Assembly (NCBI GenBank): GCA_964535315.1 | Contig: CAZHTS010000075.1 | Coordinates: 1-22,241, forward strand | From: CAZHTS01 sp964535315 | GTDB lineage: Bacteria; Chloroflexota; Anaerolineae; Anaerolineales; Anaerolineaceae | Length of the DNA stretch: 22,241 nt | Direction: 5' to 3' | In this document: piece after piece, positions 1 through 7,140 of the stretch | How the letters are laid out: every line of letters begins with the position of its first letter | Numbering within the stretch: position 1 is the first letter of the stretch | The notes under the pieces: model-generated | What the model was told of the DNA's origin: nothing | The model's database searches: none | Seen by the model: only the letters and a program-made list of their open reading frames with translations | Made by a program: the position numbers and the translations under genes

Positions 1-2
1 CC

Positions 3-34
3 TTTACAAAATTTCACTATTGAAATTTTGTAAA
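3..34. promoter_or_regulatory. Perfect palindrome, probable operator of the sugar operon
   Basis: Arms 3-16 (TTTACAAAATTTCA) and 21-34 (TGAAATTTTGTAAA) are perfect 14-bp inverted repeats separated by CTAT. The right arm covers the -35 box of the promoter at 20-48, so a bound protein would block RNA polymerase. The SorC-family regulator encoded at 8818-9771 is the obvious candidate ligand. That assignment is inference from context; the palindrome itself is directly visible. The arms are A/T-rich with no U-tract after them, so a terminator is less likely, although an upstream gene end just outside the window cannot be excluded. Confidence 0.7.
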
Positions 35-48
35 AAGGCGAGTACAAT
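20..48 (+). promoter_or_regulatory. Sigma-70-type promoter of the sugar operon
   Basis: A -35 box TTGAAA (20-25) and a -10 box TACAAT (43-48) are separated by 17 bp. The -35 box is embedded in the palindrome at 3-34. A leader of about 45 nt follows, ending in a strong AAGGAG ribosome binding site at 87-92, six bases before the ATG at 99. Confidence 0.7.
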
Positions 49-98
49 AGACAAAACACTTCGCAGCGTCAGGGGTTTTTTTTCACAAGGAGTTTCAC

Positions 99-740
99 AT
101 GCTTTTAGCGGACGAACGAAATGCAGTTGTTGAATTTGGACGGAAATTGATCACCGCCCAGTTGACCACCGGGTCGGGCGGCAATTTGAGTATTTATAAC
201 CGCGCCGAAGGATTGATAGCGATCAAACCGACGGGGGTGGATTACATGAAGATGCGGCCGGAGGACGTGGTGGTGGTCTCGCCCGACGGGACGATCGTGG
301 ATGGCCAGTTGAAGCCCTCCAGCGAGATCCGCTTTCACCTGGCGCTGTTGAACTATCGCCAGGACATTAACGCCGTGGTGCACACCCACCAGGTGTACGC
401 CACCACCATCGCCTCGCTGCGCTGGGAACTGCCCGCCGTGCATTACCTGGTCGGTTTCTCGGGCAACAAGGTGCCGCTGGCGGCCTACGCCACCTACGGC
501 TCGCAGGCGCTTTCGGATAACATTGTGGCGGCCATCGGCCATTACAACGCCTGTTTGATGTCCAATCACGGCATCGTGACCGTGGGGCAGAATATCGCCG
601 CGGCCTTTGCCACGGCCGAGGAGCTCGAACTGGTCTCGCGCATTTATTATCAGGCGCGCTGTATCGGCGAGCCGGCCATTCTGCCGGATGAGGAAATGGC
701 GCTGATCTGTGAGAAGTTCAAGACCTACGGCCAGCAGTAG
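99..740 (+). CDS. Class II aldolase, L-fuculose/rhamnulose-1-phosphate aldolase-like
   Basis: Zinc-dependent aldolase of the AraD/FucA family, expected in the cytoplasm to cleave a ketose-1-phosphate to DHAP and an aldehyde (lactaldehyde for a 6-deoxyhexose). Visible motifs: SGGNLS (26-31), KPTG (43-46), KPSSEI with the likely catalytic Glu76, HTH with zinc ligands His95 and His97, and NHG with the third ligand His157. At 213 residues it matches FucA in length. The ATG at 99 has AAGGAG at ideal spacing. It is the first gene after the palindrome-controlled promoter and lies 160 bp upstream of the transporter genes. The family also contains ribulose-5-phosphate epimerase and other sugar-phosphate aldolases. 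The fold and chemistry are clear; the exact substrate is not. Confidence 0.85.
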   Translation: MLLADERNAVVEFGRKLITAQLTTGSGGNLSIYNRAEGLIAIKPTGVDYMKMRPEDVVVVSPDGTIVDGQLKPSSEIRFHLALLNYRQDINAVVHTHQVYATTIASLRWELPAVHYLVGFSGNKVPLAAYATYGSQALSDNIVAAIGHYNACLMSNHGIVTVGQNIAAAFATAEELELVSRIYYQARCIGEPAILPDEEMALICEKFKTYGQQ

Positions 741-755
741 TCATTCGGGTGATCG

Positions 756-788
756 CGCCGCGGAGGCCGTCTGGCCCTTTCTGCGGCG
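756..788 (+). other. Imperfect stem-loop between aldolase and binding-protein genes
   Basis: CGCCGC (756-761) pairs with GCGGCG (783-788), and inside it GGCC (765-768) pairs with GGCC (773-776) around a four-base loop. There is no U-run directly after it, so it is more likely an mRNA processing or stability element, or a weak attenuator, than an efficient terminator. The rest of 741-901 shows no gene and no convincing promoter. Confidence 0.35.
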
Positions 789-901
789 TACATACAGTGT
801 CGCTCCATGCTGAATAAGCAGCGGGTTTTTGATTGTCGGCGTTGTCAACCGGAAGCTGAAGAAGCTTGCGGAACCATTCAAGTCGTATGAGAGGAGATAT
901 G

Positions 902-1924
902 ATGAAAAGCCAAAAGTTTTTGCTCCGTCTACTGTCAATCGTAGCCATCCTGAGCCTGCTGGTGGCCTGTTCGCCTGCCCCGGCCGCTACGAATGCTCCG
1001 GCGGCTGAGAAGCCGGCGGCCAAGGCGCCTGAAATTGCGGTCGTGGTCAAGATCACGGGCATTCCCTGGTTCAATGTGGTGGAGACCGGTGTCAATCGGG
1101 CGGCCAAGGAATTAAACGTCAATGCGTACCAGACCGGCCCCGCTCAGGCCGACCCGGCCCAGCAGGTCAAGATCGTGGAAGACCTGGTGGCCAAGGGCGT
1201 GAGTGCAATCGCCATCGTGCCCAACGACGCCAAGGCGCTGGAACCCGTGCTGAAGAAGGCCAAGGAAAAAGGGATCATCATCATCACCCACGAGTCGCCC
1301 GACCAGGTGGGCACCGACTATGACTTTGAATTGATCGACAACGTCAAGTTCGGCCAGCATGCCTGGGATCAGCTCGTCAAGTACATGGGCGATTCGGGCG
1401 AATATGCGATCTTCGTCGGCGGGTTGACGGTTCCGCTGCACAATTTCTGGGCCGACACGGGCATTGAATACGCCAAGCAGAAGTACCCCAACCTGAAACT
1501 GGTCACCGAGCGCATCCCTTGCGGTGAAGATCAGGAACTGGCGCGCCAGAAGACCCTTGAACTGATCAAGGCTTACCCCAACCTGAAAGGCATCGTCGGT
1601 TTTGGCAGCCTCGGCCCCATCGGAGCCGCCCAGGCGCTCAAGGAAAAGGGTTTGACCGATAAGATCGCGGTGGTCGGCACGGTGATCCCCAGCCAGGCTG
1701 CCCCGTATTTGAGCGAAGGGTCGCTGAAAGAGGGCCTGCTCTGGAACCCTGCGAATGCGGGGTATGGCATGGTCTGGTTGGCCAAGTACATGCTGGAAGG
1801 CGGCAAGATCGAGAACGGCGTTGAAATCCCCGGCATTGGAAAGATCACCGTGGAGGGCCAGGTCATCAAAGTCGACGCCATCATCGACATCACCAAAGAG
1901 AACGCAGCTTCGTTAGGTTTCTAG
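902..1924 (+). CDS. Sugar ABC transporter substrate-binding lipoprotein, LsrB/RhaS-like
   Basis: Type 1 periplasmic-binding-protein-fold receptor delivering a sugar to the adjacent ABC transporter. It begins with a lipoprotein signal (basic MKSQK, a hydrophobic stretch, lipobox LLVAC) and an Ala/Pro-rich linker, so it should be anchored outside the membrane. The mature part starts at EIAVVVKITGIPWFN, and near the C-terminus carries IPGIGKITV, a segment I recall also in LsrB. As I remember LsrB, an Asp-Gln pair contacts AI-2; here the corresponding segment reads LTVPLHNFW, so AI-2 is not the expected ligand. Start choice: ATGs occur at 899 and 902; GAGGAG (891-896) lies five bases before 902 and only two before 899. 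The gene is followed by a terminator hairpin that should keep receptor levels above those of the membrane parts. Confidence 0.85.
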   Translation: MKSQKFLLRLLSIVAILSLLVACSPAPAATNAPAAEKPAAKAPEIAVVVKITGIPWFNVVETGVNRAAKELNVNAYQTGPAQADPAQQVKIVEDLVAKGVSAIAIVPNDAKALEPVLKKAKEKGIIIITHESPDQVGTDYDFELIDNVKFGQHAWDQLVKYMGDSGEYAIFVGGLTVPLHNFWADTGIEYAKQKYPNLKLVTERIPCGEDQELARQKTLELIKAYPNLKGIVGFGSLGPIGAAQALKEKGLTDKIAVVGTVIPSQAAPYLSEGSLKEGLLWNPANAGYGMVWLAKYMLEGGKIENGVEIPGIGKITVEGQVIKVDAIIDITKENAASLGF

Positions 1925-1942
1925 CGTTGCTTGAGTGAACCG

Positions 1943-1982
1943 GGGAGCCTCTCTACAAATATTGCGAGGGGCTCCCTTTTTT
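1943..1982 (+). terminator. Intrinsic terminator/attenuator inside the transporter operon
   Basis: GGGAGCCTCTC (1943-1953) pairs with GAGGGGCTCCC (1966-1976) through 11 bp including one G-U wobble, with a 12-nt loop, followed by six T residues (1977-1982). It lies 18 bp after the binding-protein stop and about 100 bp before the ATPase start. Partial read-through would give more receptor than ATPase and permease. I found no well-spaced promoter in 1983-2080, although TATTAT occurs at 2039-2044. Confidence 0.8.
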
Positions 1983-2080
1983 CTCCATCTTTCATCATTT
2001 CCGGGTTGTTTTTTGATCATTTACTGTTGTATCGATGCTATTATTTGATTGTGCTTTCTCCATTTTTCGAAGGAGCAGAC

Positions 2081-3577
2081 GTGGCAGAACCTTTTATTCA
2101 TCTAAAAAAAGTAAGCAAACATTACGTGGGCGTGACTGCGCTGGATCAGGTGGATTTTGAGATCAGGCAGGGTGAGATCCATTGCCTGGCGGGCGAGAAT
2201 GGCTCGGGCAAATCGACCCTGATCAAGATCATTTCTGGAACGGTTCAACCCGATCCAGACTCGCTGATTGAGATCGAAGGCCAGGCCGTGCACAATTACC
2301 ACGAGATCGATGCCATTTATCAGGGCATCCAGGTGATTTATCAGGATCTTTCGCTGTTCCCCGATCTGACGGTTGCAGAGAACATCGCGCTGGGGCAGTT
2401 TGTGGCAAAGCGCAAGAAGGTGATCAACTGGCGCGAGCTGCATCAGATTGCCGAGAAGGCCATGGCGCGCATCGATGTGCATTTGCCGTTGAATTCGCTG
2501 GTCCGGGAAATTTCGATTGCGGACCAGCAGCTGGTGGCGATTTGCCGGGCGTTGACCTGGGATGTCAAACTGCTGATCATGGACGAGCCGACCGCCTCGC
2601 TGACCAAGAAAGAGGTCGATTCGCTGCTGGCGGTGGTGATGGACATGCACAGCAAGGGGATTGCCACGATGTTCGTCAGTCACAAGCTCAACGAGGTTTT
2701 GCAAATTGCAGACAGGGTCAGCGTGATCCGCGACGGCAAAATTGTCGGCACGTATCCGGGCGCCGAACTGGACGACGAAAAATTGACGGTATTGATGACG
2801 GGCAAGAAAGTGGAATACGAGCATTTTGCCCGGGCAGAAAATCACGCCCAGCCGATCCTGGAAGTGCGCAATCTTTCGCGCGCAGGCGAATACAAGGACA
2901 TTTCTTTCGACTTGCGCCCCGGTGAAATTTTGGGTATCACCGGTTTGCTTGGGTCGGGACGCACGGAGATGGCGCTCAGTTTGTTTGGCGTGACCCGGCC
3001 GGATTCGGGTGAAATTCTGTTCGAGCGCAAGCCGGTAAAAATCGGTTCGGTTCAAGACGCCATCCGCCTGGGGATTGGGTACGTGCCCGAAGACCGCCTG
3101 TCGCAGGGGCTGGTGATGAACCAATCGGTCGGCAAGAACGTGGTGATTACCACGCTGGACAATATGATCAACCGCTTTAGATTATTGGATCACCAAAAGG
3201 TGCGGCAAAGCGTCGATCTTTGGGTCAAGGACCTGGCGATCAAAATCCCGTCGGTTGCGTCGCCCGTGCAGACCTTGTCGGGCGGCAACCAGCAGCGAGT
3301 GGTGTTGGCCAAGTGGATTGCCACCAACCCCAAGGTGTTGATCCTGGATGGTCCCACGATTGGGATCGACGTGGCTGCCAAATTTGACATCCACGCCATC
3401 ATCCGCAACCTGGCCAGAAAGGGGATTGCAATTATCTTGATCTCGGAGGAAATCCCGGAGGTGTATAACAACTGCAACCGGATTATCGTCATGCGCAAAG
3501 GTTGCATCGTTCGGGAATTCGATACGGGCAAAGACACCCAGGATGTCATTCAGGATTTTGTAGACAGCACCCTATAA
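2081..3577 (+). CDS. Sugar ABC transporter ATP-binding protein, two-domain RbsA/MglA/LsrA type
   Basis: ATPase of a monosaccharide importer, with two fused nucleotide-binding domains (498 residues, the usual length). Domain 1: Walker A GENGSGKST (38-46), Q-loop near 88, signature ISIADQQ near 144-150, Walker B LLIMDEPTAS. Domain 2 has the degenerate Walker A typical of the family (LGSGRTE, about 290), an intact signature LSGGNQQ near 398, and Walker B LILDGPTIGID, where the catalytic Glu is replaced by Gly. The chosen start is GTG 2081, with AAGGAG at 2070-2075. An upstream in-frame ATG at 1931 would place the N-terminus inside the terminator hairpin and add about 50 unrelated residues. The stop is 10 bp before the first permease. 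Confidence 0.9.
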   Translation: MAEPFIHLKKVSKHYVGVTALDQVDFEIRQGEIHCLAGENGSGKSTLIKIISGTVQPDPDSLIEIEGQAVHNYHEIDAIYQGIQVIYQDLSLFPDLTVAENIALGQFVAKRKKVINWRELHQIAEKAMARIDVHLPLNSLVREISIADQQLVAICRALTWDVKLLIMDEPTASLTKKEVDSLLAVVMDMHSKGIATMFVSHKLNEVLQIADRVSVIRDGKIVGTYPGAELDDEKLTVLMTGKKVEYEHFARAENHAQPILEVRNLSRAGEYKDISFDLRPGEILGITGLLGSGRTEMALSLFGVTRPDSGEILFERKPVKIGSVQDAIRLGIGYVPEDRLSQGLVMNQSVGKNVVITTLDNMINRFRLLDHQKVRQSVDLWVKDLAIKIPSVASPVQTLSGGNQQRVVLAKWIATNPKVLILDGPTIGIDVAAKFDIHAIIRNLARKGIAIILISEEIPEVYNNCNRIIVMRKGCIVREFDTGKDTQDVIQDFVDSTL

Positions 3578-3587
3578 GGATTCGGCA

Positions 3588-4589
3588 ATGAAAAAAGTTA
3601 TTTCCCGTCACGAGACCTACGTTTTTATCGCTATTGTGGTCTTCTCGATTATTATCACGAGCATCAACCCAAGCTTTTTTACATTGGAGAACCTGTTTGA
3701 TCTGTTGAAGAGTTATTCCTTGATGGGGACTTTTGCGATTGGCATGTTGTTTGTGTTGATCGCCGGCGGGATCGACGTGTCGTTTACCGCCACCGCCACC
3801 ATTACCGGTTATATTACGGCGCTGCTGCTGTTGAACGCCGGGGATCAGATGAACATCGGGTTGATTTTCCTGATCGCCGGGGTGGTCGGTATTTTGTTGG
3901 GGTGTATCAACGCCGTGATCATCTACTTCTTTAAGATCCCCAGCATCATCACCACCATTGCCACCATGAATATTTATTACGGCCTGCTGACCGTATTGTC
4001 CAAGGGCAAGTGGTTGTACGGCTTTCCCACCTGGTTCGGTGATTTTGCCAACATTAATTTGTTTCGGTTGACCAGCGCAGACGGGCAGCAATATGGATTT
4101 TCAATCATCATTCTGATCTGGGTGGTGTTGATGCTGATCGGCTGGTTTATTCTGCGTTTTACCCTGTTGGGGCGCAGCATTTATGCGATGGGCAGCAACC
4201 CGGCCTCGGCCCAACGGGCTGGTTTCGATCTTCTCAAGTTAAACCTGTTTATTTATGGTTTTATGGGCTTAATGGCCGGCATTGGCAGCGTGATTCAGGC
4301 GCTGCTGGTGCAGACCGTCGCCCCCAATTCGTTGGTCGGCAAGGAATTGGACGTGGTGGCGGCGGTCGTGTTAGGGGGCGCGTCGATGACGGGGGGAACG
4401 GGCAATATCTTGGGTATGTTGTTGGGTGTTTCGTTGATCGCCATTATGGGGAACGGACTGACCTTGATGCACGTCTCGTCCTTCTGGTACAAGGTGATTA
4501 TCGGCGCGGTCATTTTGACCAGCGTGGGTTTCAGCGCCTATCGCCATAAGCTGTCATCGAAAAAACGGGTCATTACTGAAGCCAATTAA
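3588..4589 (+). CDS. Sugar ABC transporter permease (RbsC/LsrC family), first of two
   Basis: Polytopic inner-membrane permease of the branched-chain/ribose type (333 residues, about 8-10 hydrophobic segments), probably pairing with the next gene product to form the translocation path. Typical features are FVLIAGGIDVS in the first third, the cytoplasmic coupling loop GSNPASAQRAGFD, and the C-terminal Gly-rich VLGGASMTGGTGN. The ATG at 3588 follows AAGGA that overlaps the ATPase stop. No truncation or missing segment is evident. Confidence 0.9.
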   Translation: MKKVISRHETYVFIAIVVFSIIITSINPSFFTLENLFDLLKSYSLMGTFAIGMLFVLIAGGIDVSFTATATITGYITALLLLNAGDQMNIGLIFLIAGVVGILLGCINAVIIYFFKIPSIITTIATMNIYYGLLTVLSKGKWLYGFPTWFGDFANINLFRLTSADGQQYGFSIIILIWVVLMLIGWFILRFTLLGRSIYAMGSNPASAQRAGFDLLKLNLFIYGFMGLMAGIGSVIQALLVQTVAPNSLVGKELDVVAAVVLGGASMTGGTGNILGMLLGVSLIAIMGNGLTLMHVSSFWYKVIIGAVILTSVGFSAYRHKLSSKKRVITEAN

Positions 4590-4605
4590 TCCTGGAGAGA
4601 TTGCT

Positions 4606-5589
4606 GTGAATAAACGATTTTCTGAACTTAGGGTTTTGCTGATTGCCCTGATCAGTGTCCTGGTCTTGATGTGGCTGCTCAACGGTTCCAACTTTATGAA
4701 CCTGGGGAATTTTCAATCCATGGCCTATCAGATGCCAGAACTGGGCATCCTGTCCATGGCGATGATGGTGGCCATGTTGACTTCGGGGATCAATCTTTCG
4801 ATTATCGCCTCGGCCAATCTTTCCGGGATTGTGATGGCGTTTATCCTGTTGGCGCCGGTGCCGCCGGAAGTGGCCGGGCCGGGTGGAATCTGGCTGGTGA
4901 TTGCGGCGTTGATCGCCGGTCTGCTGGTTTCATTCTTAATCGGTCTGCTGAACGGCACCTTGATCGCCGTGCTCGACATCTCTCCCATCCTGGCGACGCT
5001 GGGGACGATGATCATGCTGGGCGGGTTCTCCATCGTGCTGACCAAAGGCTATGTGTTATCCGGTTTCCCGTCCGCCATGTCGGCCATCGGAAATGGCGAT
5101 GTTTTGGGTATCCCGGTGCCCTTCTTGATTTTTATGGGTTGTGCTGCGATCCTTTCTGTGGTGTTGAACCACACCCCGTTGGGCGACCGTATTTATATGC
5201 TGGGCTCAAACCCCAACGCCTGTTTTTATTCCGGGGTCAATAATCGAACGGTCTTGATCCGCACGTACGTCATTTCGGCTTTGTTTTCTGGCGTGGCGGC
5301 CATGATTATGATTTCGCGTTTCAATTCTGCCAAAGCGGATTACGGGGAGTCTTATCTGTTGATGACGGTGCTGGCCTCCGTGCTGGGCGGGGTGAGCGCG
5401 GCGGGTGGTTTTGGGCGTGTCTCCGGGCTGGTGGTGGCGTTGATCATCTTACAAATGATTTCCAGCGGGTTGAACCTGCTGGGGGTAAGCAATTTCCTTA
5501 CCCTGTCGATCTGGGGAATTGTTTTGATCTCAGTCATGGTGGTGCAATATCTGATTGAACATCGCAACCAAAAACGGAGGGCTGTATGA
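4606..5589 (+). CDS. Sugar ABC transporter permease (RbsC/LsrD family), second of two
   Basis: Second polytopic permease (327 residues), paralogous to the preceding one: it has AMLTSGINLS where permease 1 has FVLIAGGIDVS, the coupling loop GSNPNACFYSGVN, and VLGGVSAAGGFGR near the C-terminus. Two distinct permeases with a two-domain ATPase resemble LsrC/LsrD with LsrA. The start is GTG 4606, with GGAGAGA at 4594-4600. Its TGA overlaps the ATG of the kinase that follows (ATGA at 5586-5589), suggesting translational coupling of transport and phosphorylation. Confidence 0.9.
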   Translation: MNKRFSELRVLLIALISVLVLMWLLNGSNFMNLGNFQSMAYQMPELGILSMAMMVAMLTSGINLSIIASANLSGIVMAFILLAPVPPEVAGPGGIWLVIAALIAGLLVSFLIGLLNGTLIAVLDISPILATLGTMIMLGGFSIVLTKGYVLSGFPSAMSAIGNGDVLGIPVPFLIFMGCAAILSVVLNHTPLGDRIYMLGSNPNACFYSGVNNRTVLIRTYVISALFSGVAAMIMISRFNSAKADYGESYLLMTVLASVLGGVSAAGGFGRVSGLVVALIILQMISSGLNLLGVSNFLTLSIWGIVLISVMVVQYLIEHRNQKRRAV

Positions 5590-7112
5590 ACTACTTGCTG
5601 GGTATCGACCTGGGAACGACCGGGCTTAAGGTGACCCTCTTTTCTGAAACGGGGCAGATGATTGGCTCGAAGGGCTGCGAGTATCCCATCCTGATCCCCG
5701 AAGCGGGTTTTGCGGAGCAGGACCCCAATGCCTGGTGGGCGGGCTTTGTTTCTGCCGCCAGGCAGCTAAAAGAGGAGCATCCGGCCGAATTCGAGCGGAT
5801 TGCAGGGATTGGCCTGTGCGGTCAGATGCACACGCAGGTTTACCTGGATGGACAGGATCAGATTTTGCGCCCCGCCATCACCTGGATGGATCAGCGTTCG
5901 AGCGGGATCGTTGAGCGGATTAACAACGACCCCGAGGCCCGCGATCTAATCTTCCGGGAGACTTCAAACTTTGCCTCAACCACGTATACCGCCCTGCACA
6001 TGCAGTGGGTGCGGGAAAATCAACCTGAAATCTGGGAAAAGGTCAGCAGCGTTCTGGTCGCCAAGGATTATTTGAAGTATCGCCTGACCGGACGCAAGGT
6101 GACCGATTTTGCGGAGGCAAGCGGTACGCTGCTTTTTGATGTCGTGAAAGAAACCTGGTCGGATGCGGCTTTTTCTTATTTTGGCATCCCGAGGAATTTC
6201 TTCCCGGACGTGCTGCCTTCGGATGAAATTATCGGCGCGGTGAGCAAGGAAGCGGCCCGTATTACGGGGATTAAAGAGGGCACGCCGGTGGCCAACGGGA
6301 GTTCGGATAACTCGGCTTCTGCCCTGGGGGCGGGGATGGCGTCTGCGGGCCAGGTGACGTTGATCATTGGCACGGCGGGGGTGATTACGGTTTGTTCGGA
6401 TCATCCGCTGGTGGACCGCCAAAACCGCACGTTGTGCTGGCATTACTGCCTGCGCGACCGCTGGGCGACGCTGGGGATCACCCAGACGGCCGGCGAGTCG
6501 CTGCAATGGTTCAAGAATGCTTTCGATCCGCAGGATGGCGCGGCTGCCTCGGGTGATATTTTCAACCGCTATAACGAAACGATCGCGGCCGTGCCGGATG
6601 GTTCCGATGGGCTTGTCTTTCTGCCTTACCTGAACGGCGAACGTACGCCGTATTGGGACTCTGCGGCCAGGGGGGTGTTTTACGGGATCAATTTGAAAAC
6701 GGAGAAGGCCCATTTTATCAAGGCGATCATGGAAGGCGTGTCTTTTGCGCTGCGCAACAACATCGAGACGGTTGAAGCGCTTGGGATTCACATCAATGAG
6801 GTGCGGGCGGTGGGCGGCGGTTTGAAGAGCAAGGCGTGGCTGGACATTCTGGGCAAGATTCTGCGCAAACCGGTCGCCACGGTCAGCGTGCGCGATACGG
6901 CCAACCTGGGCAATGTGCTGCTGTGCGGGAAGGCGTTGGGCATTTATTCTTCGTACACAGAGGCGGTGGCCGGGCTGGTGAGCACCGACCAGGTGGTGAG
7001 CTATGCGGATGGCGCGCCGGTGTATGAAAAACAGTACCCGATTTTCCTGGAACTTTATCAACAGCTTAAGCCCGTTTTTCGCCATTCGGCCGGGGACGTG
7101 CGGGCGCATTGA
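5586..7112 (+). CDS. FGGY-family carbohydrate kinase, xylulokinase-like
   Basis: Cytoplasmic ATP-dependent sugar kinase of 508 residues, full length for the family. The N-terminal phosphate-1 motif is GIDLGTTGLKV; the sugar-binding region has GIGLCGQMH and AITWMDQRSSG, as in XylB; the likely catalytic Asp is in ANGSSDNSAS; the C-terminal FGGY/adenosine segment includes RAVGGGLKSKAWLDI. It overlaps the upstream permease stop by four bases and has GGAGGG before the start. XylB-type sequence does not fix the substrate: members of this subgroup act on several ketopentoses and deoxyketohexoses. It is followed 28 bp later by a second FGGY kinase, so the two may take different substrates or stages. 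Confidence 0.85.
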   Translation: MNYLLGIDLGTTGLKVTLFSETGQMIGSKGCEYPILIPEAGFAEQDPNAWWAGFVSAARQLKEEHPAEFERIAGIGLCGQMHTQVYLDGQDQILRPAITWMDQRSSGIVERINNDPEARDLIFRETSNFASTTYTALHMQWVRENQPEIWEKVSSVLVAKDYLKYRLTGRKVTDFAEASGTLLFDVVKETWSDAAFSYFGIPRNFFPDVLPSDEIIGAVSKEAARITGIKEGTPVANGSSDNSASALGAGMASAGQVTLIIGTAGVITVCSDHPLVDRQNRTLCWHYCLRDRWATLGITQTAGESLQWFKNAFDPQDGAAASGDIFNRYNETIAAVPDGSDGLVFLPYLNGERTPYWDSAARGVFYGINLKTEKAHFIKAIMEGVSFALRNNIETVEALGIHINEVRAVGGGLKSKAWLDILGKILRKPVATVSVRDTANLGNVLLCGKALGIYSSYTEAVAGLVSTDQVVSYADGAPVYEKQYPIFLELYQQLKPVFRHSAGDVRAH

Positions 7113-7140
7113 GAATTTTTGATTTGGGAAATGGATTGCC

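Noticed and set aside
741..1122. Minus-strand ORFs overlapping the start of the binding-protein gene
   Set aside because: Antisense to a clear lipoprotein gene, no family motif and no ribosome binding site.
902..1924. AI-2 (LsrB) receptor as the identity of the binding protein
   Set aside because: Overall similarity and gene order suggest it, but the Asp-Gln pair I recall as contacting AI-2 is replaced by Leu-His, and the neighbours include a sugar aldolase instead of LsrF/LsrG.
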